A DNA stretch of 64,000 bases from Bacteroidota bacterium (GTDB taxonomy: Bacteria; Bacteroidota; Bacteroidia; UBA4408), in assembly GCA_016718805.1 (NCBI GenBank), contig JADKCP010000003.1, forward strand, positions 310,001-374,000, given 5' to 3'. The notes below the pieces were generated by a model that was given only the letters and a program-made list of their open reading frames with translations, made no database searches and was not told where the DNA came from. The position numbers were made by a program, and so were the translations under genes. Of this stretch, positions 8,170 to 17,072 are shown piece after piece; the stretch's first letter is position 1; the number at the start of each line of letters is the position of its first letter.

Positions 8170-9330
8170 CTAAAGCGGCCTCGCGTAGGCAATTACGTCT
8201 TTATCGGTAATCGATTTGTCACTTAGTATCAATAGTCTTTCAATTACATTTCTGAATTCTCGGATATTCCCTGTCCAGTTAATTTTTTGCAACTCCTTCA
8301 GCGCTTCTTTACTGATAGGTTTTTCAAGCAATCCCTGATCGTTGCTCAGTTGCGAAATAAAATAGTTGGCTAGTAAAGGTATATCATCTTTACGATTATT
8401 GAGCGTAGGAACATGAATGAGTATAACACTCAATCGGTGATATAAATCTTCGCGAAAGCGTCCTTCTTCAATTTCTTTCTGTAAATTTTTATTGGTAGCA
8501 GCAATTACACGCACATTTACTTTTAATTCTTTTTCGCCACCTACGCGTGTAATTTTGTTTTCTTGAAGCGCACGTAAAACTTTGGCCTGAGCACTTAAAC
8601 TCATATCACCAATTTCGTCCAAAAAGATTGTCCCGTTTTCGGCTTGTTCAAATTTTCCTTTTCGTTGAGCTATAGCTGAAGTGAAAGCACCTTTTTCGTG
8701 ACCGAATAATTCACTTTCTATTAATTCAGAAGGAATGGCGGCACAGTTTACTTCTATTAACGGTGCTGATGCTCGATTGCTTTTTTCATGAATACTTCTT
8801 GCAACAAGCTCTTTACCGGTTCCATTTTCGCCGGTAATCAAAACACGTGCTTCAGTAGGGGCAACCCGATCAATCATGTTTTTAATTTTTTGAATAGCTT
8901 CCGAATCACCAATCATTTCGGTGTTTTTGCTTAGCTTCTTCTTCAACACTTTAGTTTCGATTACTAAGGTTGATTTATCTAATGCATTGCGCACTGTAAC
9001 TAGCAAACGATTTAAGTCAAGAGGTTTGGCAATAAAATCGAATGCCCCTTTTTTTACAGCTTCAACAGCAGTTTCAATAGTTCCGTGACCAGAGATTAGT
9101 ACAATTGGAGTTTCAAGTTGTAGCGATTGTATTTTTTCAACTACCTCCATTCCATCTTTTTTAGGCATTTTTACGTCACACAAAATCAGGTCGTAGGTTC
9201 CTTTCTCAATTTTAGAAATCCCGTCGGCACCGTCTTCCGCTTCATCTATTTTATGATTTTCATATTCTAGAATTTCCCGCAATGCTTTACGGATAGGCTT
9301 TTCATCGTCGATGATTAAAATTTTTGCCAT
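8170..9330 (-). CDS. NtrC-like sigma-54 response regulator without a Fis-type HTH
   Basis: A 386-residue regulator. The receiver domain (about 1-120) has DD at 8-9 and the phospho-acceptor in DLILCDVKMP. The AAA+ domain follows, with Walker A GENGTGKELVAR and Walker B GTIFLDEIGDMS. The sigma-54 contact loop reads GAFTSA rather than the usual GAFTGA. The protein ends at SDKSITDKDVIAYARPL, just after the AAA+ lid, with no C-terminal DNA-binding domain. It may act from solution or through a partner. It is the last gene of an operon after the Ppx/GppA gene, 12 bases away. Confidence 0.92.
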   Translation of the reverse strand: MAKILIIDDEKPIRKALREILEYENHKIDEAEDGADGISKIEKGTYDLILCDVKMPKKDGMEVVEKIQSLQLETPIVLISGHGTIETAVEAVKKGAFDFIAKPLDLNRLLVTVRNALDKSTLVIETKVLKKKLSKNTEMIGDSEAIQKIKNMIDRVAPTEARVLITGENGTGKELVARSIHEKSNRASAPLIEVNCAAIPSELIESELFGHEKGAFTSAIAQRKGKFEQAENGTIFLDEIGDMSLSAQAKVLRALQENKITRVGGEKELKVNVRVIAATNKNLQKEIEEGRFREDLYHRLSVILIHVPTLNNRKDDIPLLANYFISQLSNDQGLLEKPISKEALKELQKINWTGNIREFRNVIERLLILSDKSITDKDVIAYARPL

Positions 9331-9342
9331 CGTGTTATTAAT

Positions 9343-10269
9343 TTAAATATTCATCATTTCAGCAATAACTCCTTCTTTAAGCGCATAGGTACTTAATTTC
9401 ATGCTTGATAAGCCATAGTTTTTAAGTACATAGTTTGTAAATACTGCCGCAACTACAATCATATCAACTCTCATTTCAATAATCCCCGGTGTTCGCATAC
9501 GCTGTTCCTTGGTGGATGCTATAAGTTCAGTGTAAATCACTTCAAAATCAGCCAAATCATAAGCATATTCAGTTTGTTTGGATAAATCAATAACAGTGTT
9601 TTTTTTATAAGAAATAATTTCTGCAAAGGTGTCGAACGAACCGGATGAGCCAATTAACTCGTGTACCGGATATTTTTTAACAGCCTCGTGCAAAGGTTGT
9701 AATTGCTGGTGTAAGTAGTTTGTAATGGCAAGTATTTCAGCAGAAGTAATGGGATCGGAAGTGCTAAATTTGTCGAGCAATCGGGCTACTCCTAAATTAA
9801 AACTCGATTTCCACAAAATATGACGATTGTTTGCGAGTATAAATTCGGTGCTTCCTCCGCCAATGTCCATAATTAAACACGTTTGTTGCGGAAGTGTTAC
9901 ACCTAATTTAACGCCTTTGTAAATTAATTCAGCTTCTTTATTTCCATCAATTATTTGCACTTCGAGTTTAAAGCGCGATTTAATTTGAGCAACAAACTCA
10001 TTTCCGTTGTGTGCGCTTCTAATAGCCGAAGTTGCGAAAGCAACTATTTTATCCGGTGAAAAAGTGTTTGCTTTAGTAAGATGTTTTTCAATTGCAGCTA
10101 TTCCTCTTTCAAAAGCAGCCGGTTGTAGAATGTTTTTTTCAATACCTCCTTCTCCAAGCTTTACGGATATTTTATCGTTGTGCAAAATGGAGAATTTTTT
10201 TGCAGCATGCAGTTGAACAACAATCAGATTAAACGTATTGGTTCCTAAATCAATAATTGCAACTGTCAT
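9343..10269 (-). CDS. Ppx/GppA family phosphatase
   Basis: A 308-residue member of the exopolyphosphatase / guanosine pentaphosphatase family (actin-like ATPase fold). The first phosphate loop is IIDLGTNTFNLIVVQ at residues 5-19 and the second is IMDIGGGSTEFI near 133-144. FATSAIRSAHNG is also typical. Short 300-residue proteins of this kind lack the C-terminal HD part of E. coli Ppx. Whether it acts on polyphosphate or on (p)ppGpp cannot be told. It sits between an ABC permease and an NtrC-like regulator, spaced 16 and 12 bases. Confidence 0.9.
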   Translation of the reverse strand: MTVAIIDLGTNTFNLIVVQLHAAKKFSILHNDKISVKLGEGGIEKNILQPAAFERGIAAIEKHLTKANTFSPDKIVAFATSAIRSAHNGNEFVAQIKSRFKLEVQIIDGNKEAELIYKGVKLGVTLPQQTCLIMDIGGGSTEFILANNRHILWKSSFNLGVARLLDKFSTSDPITSAEILAITNYLHQQLQPLHEAVKKYPVHELIGSSGSFDTFAEIISYKKNTVIDLSKQTEYAYDLADFEVIYTELIASTKEQRMRTPGIIEMRVDMIVVAAVFTNYVLKNYGLSSMKLSTYALKEGVIAEMMNI

Positions 10270-10285
10270 TTTTAAAAACTAAGTA

Positions 10286-11602
10286 TTATGCCTTGTAGAA
10301 TAGCCATTTCCAAATTTCTTTATAAGAAGCTTTTTTACCGTACAACAAAATGCCAGTTCGGTAAATTTTGGCCGAAAGCCAAGTGGTAGCAAAAAATCCA
10401 AGTATCAATAGCAGCATCGAAAGAATTAATTCGAAAGCAGGTACCCCATAGGCAATACGAACCATCATAATTACCGGCGAAGTAAGCGGGAAAATAGAGA
10501 GCCAAAAAGATAAACTACTATCTGGATTCGACATAATTACTTTGGCAGCAGTTAGCGATAATATTAATGGAATTGTTATCGGCAGCATAAACTGTTGCGT
10601 GTCTGATTCGCTGTCTACTGCTGCTCCAATTGCAGCAAATAGCGCAGCATACAGTAAATATCCACCCAGAAAGTAAAAAATAAATGCAGCAATCAACACC
10701 GGAAAATTCACAGAATTCAATAAAATAGCAACTTCACTTTCGTTTATTTCTTTAAAATCTTTTTTTGAAGTAACAGGTATATTGGATTTAAAAGTTTGTT
10801 CTGTGATGGTACTTGCATCGTATTTAGTTTGTGAAAAATACTTCATGCTATAAGTGGTTATAGCAGCAGTGAGTAATATCCATAGTAAAAACTGAGTAAG
10901 ACCCACTAATGCAATTCCAATAATTTTTCCAAGCATAAGTTCAAATGGCTTAACTGACGAAATAATAACTTCAACGATGCGATTCGTTTTTTCTTCAATT
11001 ACACCGCGCATTACTTGGGCTCCGTAGAGGAAAATAAACAAGTATACAAACACAGCACCCATAAAACCCATTGCCGCATTTATGCCTGCATTGCTGCGCT
11101 TTTGCTCACCACTTTCTTCAAGTTTGGTAGCGTTTAAAATGATAGAAGTTTTAACAGCCGATAATTTATTTTTATCGATTCCGGAACTGATGAGTTTCCA
11201 GTCTTCGATTTTATTTTTAAAGGTATTTTTTAAAACTTCTTCTGCACTTATTCCAAGTTGTTTTTTGTAATAAATTTCGATTCGGTTTGAGATTAAAATA
11301 TTTTCAGGAATAAATAGCAAAGCATTGTAATCGGTTGAGTAAAACTCTTGCATGGCTCTTTTTAAATTCATGTCACTAAAGTAAAATGAGCTATTCGCAT
11401 TACTTTCGAGCTTTCCGGCAAACAAGCCCGAATTGTCAATTACCTGTATTTTTTGATGCTCATTCGGGGCTTTTTCCATCCATACACGGGCAAAAATTAA
11501 TCCTGCCATTAGCAGTGGACCCAGAATAGACATGAGTATAAATGATCTGTTTTTAACCCTTGACAGGTATTCTCGTTTTATTATTAAGCCTAATTTGTAC
11601 AT
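10286..11602 (-). CDS. ABC-2 type (NatB-like) transporter permease
   Basis: A 438-residue inner-membrane protein. A first membrane segment (RSFILMSILGPLLMAGLIFA, about 20-39) is followed by a large extracytoplasmic part to about 180. A cluster of five or so membrane segments follows. YGAQVMRGVIEEKTNRIVEVI is the conserved signature of the ABC-2/NatB permease family. No ATP-binding subunit gene is next to it: the gene upstream is on the other strand and codes for a TPR-phosphatase. The exported substrate is unknown. It is the first gene of the permease-ppx-regulator operon. Confidence 0.88.
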   Translation of the reverse strand: MYKLGLIIKREYLSRVKNRSFILMSILGPLLMAGLIFARVWMEKAPNEHQKIQVIDNSGLFAGKLESNANSSFYFSDMNLKRAMQEFYSTDYNALLFIPENILISNRIEIYYKKQLGISAEEVLKNTFKNKIEDWKLISSGIDKNKLSAVKTSIILNATKLEESGEQKRSNAGINAAMGFMGAVFVYLFIFLYGAQVMRGVIEEKTNRIVEVIISSVKPFELMLGKIIGIALVGLTQFLLWILLTAAITTYSMKYFSQTKYDASTITEQTFKSNIPVTSKKDFKEINESEVAILLNSVNFPVLIAAFIFYFLGGYLLYAALFAAIGAAVDSESDTQQFMLPITIPLILSLTAAKVIMSNPDSSLSFWLSIFPLTSPVIMMVRIAYGVPAFELILSMLLLILGFFATTWLSAKIYRTGILLYGKKASYKEIWKWLFYKA

Positions 11603-11684
11603 GCTTTTTGCCGGTTGTGCTTATGCTTATAGTAGGTTGATTTTTGCGTAAATCTAGCCAATAAATTCTAACACTTTATATACT

Positions 11685-11692
11685 TAAATTTG
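11685..11692 (+). promoter_or_regulatory. TAnnTTTG promoter element
   Basis: TAAATTTG lies 74 bases upstream of the TPR-SpoIIE gene, in the divergent gap from the ABC permease gene. The -33 part is weak. Confidence 0.45.
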
Positions 11693-11766
11693 CAACAATT
11701 TGAATTATGAAAATTTTGCATTTTGTTTAACCAAGTTAATTTGCTTTTTGTAAATATTTAATCAGG

Positions 11767-13734
11767 ATGATACAATTGATGAAGAAAATTGCACTGGTGT
11801 TTTTTTTACTTTTTCCCTATTGTTTGTTGGCTGATGATACAGAACTAATTAAGCAACTTCGTAAAAAGGCATCCACAACTAAAGATAGCGTTGAATTAAT
11901 AAAAGTGCTGTCAAGTTTAGGTTGGGAATTGGGTTTTGAAGATTTGAAAGAAGGCTTACAAATTACAGAAGAAGCTTTGAGGCTAGCGCTTAAATACAAG
12001 GATAAACCGATGGAAGCAAAAATATACGATGCTATCGGTACCTTTTATCACGATATGGGCGATGCCGAGAAAGCAGTTGAGTTTCATAAAAAGGGAATTC
12101 AATTATACCTGCAATTACCTAAATCAGAAATTGGCTTAGGAAACGCCTATTTAAATATAGCCCGCGTATTTGTATCAACCGGCGATTATGTTACAGCACT
12201 GGAATACGATTTGGCAGCATTAAAACTTTATAAAGCGGTTTCATATAATTCTGGAATGCCAAAACTTTACAACAATATTGGGTTGGTCTATATGTTAAAT
12301 GAAAATTACGACAGTAGTATTTTTTATAATAACAAATCATTGTGGTTGAATTTGGCGAATAAGGATAGTGTAAACATTGGTCGTTTGTATACACAGCTAG
12401 GATATTTGTATCATAAAAAGGGATTAAAAAAACAAGCCGATGAGCTAGTGCAAAAGGGAGTTGCAATTTTGGAACGCAATAAGAATACCTTCCAGTTAAT
12501 TTCGGCATATGCCTCGTTGGGCGATTTAGAGCGTGAGCGTGGGAATGTGGATGCAGCCATTGATGCATATCGAAAATCATTGCAGTATTCGCTCGAGTTG
12601 AAGCAATTGCCCGATATTAAAGAAAACTATTTTGAGCTTTATAAACTGTATGAAAAGAAGGACGATATAGATCAAGCTTATTACTATTACAAATTGTTTG
12701 TTCGTTATAAAGACGATGTAATGAGTGAGCAAAATTTAAATACCATAAGACTTACAGAGGCAAAGTTTGAAAACAAAAACAAGCAGAAAGAAATTGAAAA
12801 ATTAAAATTAGAAACTCGTAATAGAGAGCTCGAAACCGAAAAACAACGCTGGATAAGAAATGCTTTTATTATAATGTTATTGCTTGCAGTTGCTTCGGTA
12901 GTTGTTTTGAATAAACAGAATCAAGAACGACAAAAAATTAATGCTGTTTTGGAAACGAAGAATAAAAAGATTTCTGAACAGAATAAGGATATTACAGACA
13001 GTATTCATTATGCGCAGCGAATACAGCGGGCAATATTGCCATCGGATGAATACGTAAGAGAACTTTTTCCTAGTTCATTCATTTTTTTTCAACCTCGGGA
13101 TGTTGTAAGCGGTGATTTTTATTGGACAAGTAAACACAAAAATACTTCAATAATAGCAGTGGTTGATTGCACCGGACATGGTGTTCCCGGTGCTTTTATG
13201 AGCATGATAGGTAATTCGTTACTCAATCAAATTGTTAATGAACAAGGCATTACAAAACCTGCGGAAATTTTGTTTAAACTTAGAGAAGAAGTTATAAAGG
13301 CATTAAAGCAAACGGGTGCAATTGGCGAAAGTAGAGATGGAATGGATATTGCGATTTGTTGCATTGAAAACAAAAAGCTACAGTTTGCAGGTGCGAACAA
13401 TCCACTAATTTTTATACGCAATAATCAACTTACCGAGTACAAGGGCGATAAACAGCCAATAGGAATTTATTCAGGTACACCAAAACCTTTTACCAACCAT
13501 GAAATTGACTTACAAACAGGGGATTGCATTTATTTATATAGCGATGGATATGCAGATCAATTTGGCGGACATCAAAATAAAAAATTTAAATACGCCCAAC
13601 TAAAGGAATTACTTACTACTATTGTACAATTGCCAATGGAACGTCAAAGGGAAAAACTTCAACTCAATTTTGAAGCCTGGAAGTCCGACAATGAACAGGT
13701 TGATGATGTTTTGGTAATAGGGATTAGAACCTAA
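11767..13734 (+). CDS. TPR-repeat membrane protein with SpoIIE/PP2C phosphatase domain
   Basis: A 655-residue signalling protein. It has a signal peptide (KKIALVFFLLFPYCLLA), then tetratricopeptide repeats from about 45 to 310 (for example AKIYDAIGTFYHDMGDAEKA and KLYNNIGLVYMLNENYDSSI). A charged coiled coil follows near 325-358 and one membrane segment at about 361-380. The cytoplasmic part begins DSIHYAQRIQRAILP near 410 and carries a SpoIIE-type phosphatase core: PRDVVSGDFYW, VVDCTGHGVPGAFMS and YSDGYADQFGG, with the metal-binding aspartates. It likely senses something in the periplasm and dephosphorylates a cytoplasmic partner such as an anti-sigma antagonist. The partner is not visible here. 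Confidence 0.93.
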   Translation: MIQLMKKIALVFFLLFPYCLLADDTELIKQLRKKASTTKDSVELIKVLSSLGWELGFEDLKEGLQITEEALRLALKYKDKPMEAKIYDAIGTFYHDMGDAEKAVEFHKKGIQLYLQLPKSEIGLGNAYLNIARVFVSTGDYVTALEYDLAALKLYKAVSYNSGMPKLYNNIGLVYMLNENYDSSIFYNNKSLWLNLANKDSVNIGRLYTQLGYLYHKKGLKKQADELVQKGVAILERNKNTFQLISAYASLGDLERERGNVDAAIDAYRKSLQYSLELKQLPDIKENYFELYKLYEKKDDIDQAYYYYKLFVRYKDDVMSEQNLNTIRLTEAKFENKNKQKEIEKLKLETRNRELETEKQRWIRNAFIIMLLLAVASVVVLNKQNQERQKINAVLETKNKKISEQNKDITDSIHYAQRIQRAILPSDEYVRELFPSSFIFFQPRDVVSGDFYWTSKHKNTSIIAVVDCTGHGVPGAFMSMIGNSLLNQIVNEQGITKPAEILFKLREEVIKALKQTGAIGESRDGMDIAICCIENKKLQFAGANNPLIFIRNNQLTEYKGDKQPIGIYSGTPKPFTNHEIDLQTGDCIYLYSDGYADQFGGHQNKKFKYAQLKELLTTIVQLPMERQREKLQLNFEAWKSDNEQVDDVLVIGIRT

Positions 13735-13744
13735 GCGCTGAGTT

Positions 13745-14509
13745 ATGCAAGTTGTAAAAAGGGATGTTTTCGGGAATATTGTGTTGATAAAGCGCATTTT
13801 GATTTCACTCATAGGCATGTTGACTTATCCTAGTTTTAGCTGGTTAAATTCAACTAAAATTGAAGGAACCGAGCATTTTGAAAAATTGCCTGACCGCAAT
13901 ATACTTTTTGTAAGTAATCACCAAACCTATTTTGCCGATGTAATAGCCTACCTACATATTTTTTGTAGTGTGAAATGGAAATTCAGAAATAGCATCTCAA
14001 ATCCAATTTATTTATTAAATCCGGTTACTAACACAAGTTTTATTGCCGCACAAGAAACAATGAAAGCCGGTATTTTGCCTAAAATATTTGGATATGTGGG
14101 CTCGGTTCAAGTAAAGCGCACTTGGCGAGAAGCAGGAAAAGACATTAAGCGAAAAGTAGATGTGAATGAATTTTCGAACATCGAAAAGGCATTGCAGCAG
14201 GGCAGGGTGATTACATTTCCGCAAGGCACCACTACCCCTTATGCTCCAGGTCGGAGAGGAACCGTACACATTATAAAGCACTATCAACCCATTGTTATTC
14301 CGGTTGTAATTAATGGTTTTAGGCGAGCATTCGACAAAAAGGGATTGCGCTTAAAAAAGCGAGGCGTTCAATTTTCGATAAAATTTAAAGCTCCATTGCA
14401 AATCGATTACGCTGCCGATTCAGATACCATATTGGCTCAAATTATGGAGTCGATTGAACAAAGCGATAGTTTCTATCCAGCTGCCAGAGCGCAACTTACC
14501 GAAGTTTAA
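13745..14509 (+). CDS. PlsC-like lysophospholipid acyltransferase
   Basis: A 254-residue membrane-associated acyltransferase that probably acylates lysophosphatidic acid or a related glycerolipid. The catalytic motif reads NHQTYFAD, which is H-x5-D, one residue longer than the classical H-x4-D. The second block is FPQGTTTPYAPGRRGT, standing in for the family's FPEGTRS. The length is usual. It starts 10 bases after the TPR-SpoIIE gene, so the two may form one transcript, and it overlaps the 3' end of the next gene on the other strand by 4 bases. Confidence 0.85.
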   Translation: MQVVKRDVFGNIVLIKRILISLIGMLTYPSFSWLNSTKIEGTEHFEKLPDRNILFVSNHQTYFADVIAYLHIFCSVKWKFRNSISNPIYLLNPVTNTSFIAAQETMKAGILPKIFGYVGSVQVKRTWREAGKDIKRKVDVNEFSNIEKALQQGRVITFPQGTTTPYAPGRRGTVHIIKHYQPIVIPVVINGFRRAFDKKGLRLKKRGVQFSIKFKAPLQIDYAADSDTILAQIMESIEQSDSFYPAARAQLTEV

Positions 14510-15054
14510 TTTGCTTCGCAAGCTGCTTTTAAATTATTGAGTCCAAGTTCAAAATCGGGACCCACCATTTTATCCATAAATAAGCTCATGTATTTGTGCG
14601 GCACTGTTAGCATTGCTGGCATTCCTTCTCCATTGGAATCTAAGGCCCAAGTAATTTTTGTTCCTTCCGCCTCTTTATTCATAGTAAAGGTTGCGCCTGA
14701 TTTTCCCATACCTTCAAATTCCATTTCCATTACAACAACCGTATTGGGTGTGCTTTGTACGATGGTCATTTTACCATTCCCTACATCGCTTTTATTACTA
14801 CGCCAGGTATATCCTTGGCCTAACCCTTTTTCGGCACCAAAAAAGTCCATTTGTATGGCCGGGTCTTTTTTAGCCCAAGGCATCCAGGAAACAAAATTTT
14901 TAAGGTTGTTAATCTTGTCAAATATCAAGGAATCTGATGCATTAATTACAATGGATCGTTCAACATGTGATTTTGAAGATAAAAAGAAGGAGCCGGTAAT
15001 AAGCAGAACCACTAGTACAAGCAATGCAATTCCAATTTTTTTAAGTGTTTTCAT
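14506..15054 (-). CDS. SRPBCC (START-like) family protein
   Basis: A 182-residue protein with one N-terminal membrane segment (IGIALLVLVVLLITGSFFL, about 7-25). A polyketide-cyclase/START-like domain follows, with HVERSIVINAS at its start, FVSWMPWAKKDPAIQMDFFGAEKGLGQGYTW chopped across the middle region and KITWALDSNGEGMPA further on. The fold usually binds a hydrophobic ligand, but the ligand is unknown. Its promoter appears to be the TAATTTTG box just upstream. Confidence 0.85.
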   Translation of the reverse strand: MKTLKKIGIALLVLVVLLITGSFFLSSKSHVERSIVINASDSLIFDKINNLKNFVSWMPWAKKDPAIQMDFFGAEKGLGQGYTWRSNKSDVGNGKMTIVQSTPNTVVVMEMEFEGMGKSGATFTMNKEAEGTKITWALDSNGEGMPAMLTVPHKYMSLFMDKMVGPDFELGLNNLKAACEAN

Positions 15055-15078
15055 TTTAGAGGGGTTTGGTTAGATTTT

Positions 15079-15107
15079 CAAAATTAAAGTTTTTTCTAAA
15101 ATAACAA
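15079..15107 (-). promoter_or_regulatory. Promoter of the SRPBCC gene
   Basis: On the minus strand TAATTTTG (plus 15079-15086) follows a TTG (plus 15105-15107) after 18 bases, close to the Bacteroidota layout of TTG-N19-TAnnTTTG. It lies about 25 bases before the ATG at 15054. Confidence 0.6.
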
Positions 15108-15214
15108 GTGCAACTTTTCAAGTAACATTTGCTGCATTTGAGGATGAAGTAAAATAACTTTGATAAGCTTGTACATGAATGTTTAAACAGCACATTATTT
15201 ATTAGATTTTAAAC

Positions 15215-15244
15215 TCTTGATTTTATAAACCTTTTCTAAATTTG
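15215..15244 (+). promoter_or_regulatory. Promoter of the TIGR00266-type gene
   Basis: TAAATTTG at 15237-15244 with a TTG at 15217-15219, 17 bases before it. The ATG is 22 bases downstream at 15267. Confidence 0.6.
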
Positions 15245-15266
15245 CCATGCATAAAAAAATAAAACT

Positions 15267-16064
15267 ATGAAGACAAATCATGAAATAGATTATAAAATTT
15301 TAGGTGAAGAAATGCAATCTGTTGAAATTGAGTTAGACCCTCAAGAAACGGTGGTTGCCGAATCGGGTAGCTTTATGATGATGGACAATGAAATTCAAAT
15401 GGAAACCATATTTGGTGATGGATCACAAAGTGCAGGAGGTGGTTTTATGAATAAATTATTTTCAGCAGGGAAGCGATTACTTACCGGCGAAAGTCTGTTT
15501 ATGACTGCCTTTACGAATACCGGAACCGGAAAAAAAAGAGCCATGTTTGCAGCACCTTATTGCGGTAAAATTATTGCCATGGATTTGTTTCAATTGCAAG
15601 GAAAAGTGATTTGCCAGAAAGATGCCTTTTTATGTGCCGCCAAAGGAGTTAGCGTGGGTATTGAATTTCAAAAGAAACTAGGCACAGGAATTTTTGGAGG
15701 AGAAGGATTTATCATGCAAAAATTAGAAGGTGATGGAATGGCCTTTGTGCATGCAGGCGGAAATATTATTGAACGAAATTTATTACCGGGCGAATTGATT
15801 AAAATAGATACCGGTTGTATCGTAGCATTTACCAGTGGAGTTGATTACGATATACAATTTGTTGGAGGAATTAAAAATACCATTTTTGGAGGTGAAGGAT
15901 TGTTTTTTGCTACACTTCGTGGTCCGGGTAAGGTTTGGATTCAATCTTTACCAATTAGCCGATTGGCAAGCCGAATTATATCCTATGGTAGAGCCGGAGG
16001 CCGCAAAGAAGAAGGCAGCATTTTAGGTGGATTAGGAAATCTATTGGACGGTGATGGAGTGTAA
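15267..16064 (+). CDS. TIGR00266 / AIM24-like family protein
   Basis: A 265-residue protein without a signal peptide or membrane segment. It resembles the TIGR00266 (AIM24-like) family: the start IDYKILGEEMQSVEIELDP is followed by VVAESGSFMMMDN and a glycine-rich body (GGGFMNKLFSAGKRLLTGES, GEGFIMQKLEGDGMAFVHAG). These proteins have a beta-rich fold related to trimeric PRTase-like assemblies; their role in bacteria is unknown. It is a single gene, convergent with the EamA transporter gene, whose end is 1 base away. Confidence 0.88.
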   Translation: MKTNHEIDYKILGEEMQSVEIELDPQETVVAESGSFMMMDNEIQMETIFGDGSQSAGGGFMNKLFSAGKRLLTGESLFMTAFTNTGTGKKRAMFAAPYCGKIIAMDLFQLQGKVICQKDAFLCAAKGVSVGIEFQKKLGTGIFGGEGFIMQKLEGDGMAFVHAGGNIIERNLLPGELIKIDTGCIVAFTSGVDYDIQFVGGIKNTIFGGEGLFFATLRGPGKVWIQSLPISRLASRIISYGRAGGRKEEGSILGGLGNLLDGDGV

Positions 16065-16065
16065 G

Positions 16066-16971
16066 CTAATTAGGCTTTTTTGCTAAACCTTTTTTGCTAA
16101 AGGTATTCCAATTAAATAACACAATTGATAGCAACAAAATACTATAAGCTGTAAACTGCGCTGAGTTTGCTTTTTCGTGAAAATAGAAAAAGGCAATACT
16201 AAAATTTAACAAGGGATTAATGTATAAAAGTATACCCATTGTTGCGCTGTCGATGCGTTTTAATGCTATTAAATTTAGTAATAGTGGAATTATAGTAAAT
16301 ACGACAGCCAAAATAACTATTAATAAATAAAACGAAATTTCGGTAGGAATTTGGGTTGAGAAAACCGGAAAAAAGGGAAGTAATAAAATTGCAGATGAAA
16401 GCATCTGAAAGGTAAGTATTACAAACTTTTTGATATGACTATTTCGCTTTTGAGAAATCAAATAAAAGGCATACGATAAAGCAACTATAAGACTAAAAAG
16501 CAGTTCAATAAAGGAAGTTGTTCCCAGCATCACACAACTTACCATACTCAGGGCAACCGCTATCCATTGAATTAATTTTAATTTTTCTTTTAAAATAAGC
16601 GAAGCAAGAATGGCTGTAATAATTGGACAAATTAAATAAGCAAAAGAAGCAGCTTTAATACTTATTTGATTCATCACATAGATGTAAAAAAACCAATTTG
16701 CGGTTAGCAATATACCTCCCAATACAGTAAGTACAACGGTTTGTTTTTTTTGTTGAGAGCTAAGATTTTTAAATATTCCGGCTTGCTCTTTAAAGTTTTT
16801 TGAGCGCAGAGCGAAAGTCACAAGTGAAATAATACCGGCTGAAAAAAATATGCGAAAAAATAAAATATCGGCCGAATTATACAAGTGAAGCGGGTGTAAG
16901 CAAAAGCTAATGAAGCCCCAAATAATAAATGATCCAAGTGCTGCAACAAAATAAGGTGTTTTACTATCCAT
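16066..16971 (-). CDS. EamA/RarD-like DMT-superfamily transporter
   Basis: A 301-residue inner-membrane protein with about ten hydrophobic segments arranged as two repeats, the layout of the drug/metabolite transporter superfamily. Features include SFIIWGFISFCLHPL near the start, as in RarD, and ASFAYLICPIITAILASLIL at the end of the first half, with LLYINPLLNFSIAFFYFHE in the second. RarD-like proteins are linked to export, but the substrate is not known. A TAGTTTTG box (minus strand, plus 16979-16986) lies just before the start. Confidence 0.88.
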   Translation of the reverse strand: MDSKTPYFVAALGSFIIWGFISFCLHPLHLYNSADILFFRIFFSAGIISLVTFALRSKNFKEQAGIFKNLSSQQKKQTVVLTVLGGILLTANWFFYIYVMNQISIKAASFAYLICPIITAILASLILKEKLKLIQWIAVALSMVSCVMLGTTSFIELLFSLIVALSYAFYLISQKRNSHIKKFVILTFQMLSSAILLLPFFPVFSTQIPTEISFYLLIVILAVVFTIIPLLLNLIALKRIDSATMGILLYINPLLNFSIAFFYFHEKANSAQFTAYSILLLSIVLFNWNTFSKKGLAKKPN

Positions 16972-17050
16972 ACGCTTGCAAAACTACTAATTTAACTGTG
17001 TTCTGTTGATTACTTCTGAAACTTGTTATTCTAGCTTTTCAATAAGCCGG

Positions 17051-17058
17051 TATCTTTG
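17051..17058 (+). promoter_or_regulatory. TAnnTTTG promoter element
   Basis: TATCTTTG lies 14 bases before the small frame at 17073 and about 133 bases before the NlpC/P60 gene. It suggests that transcription begins before the small frame. Confidence 0.5.
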
Positions 17059-17072
17059 TAAAAAGCAGCACA

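Noticed and set aside
12191..12580. A 129-codon frame on the minus strand inside the TPR-SpoIIE gene
   Set aside because: It is a shadow of a clear coding gene on the plus strand. Its product is a His/Tyr/Cys-rich jumble without a domain.
14537..15073. A 178-codon frame on the plus strand across the SRPBCC gene
   Set aside because: It is antisense to a convincing gene with a promoter and has no recognisable motif.
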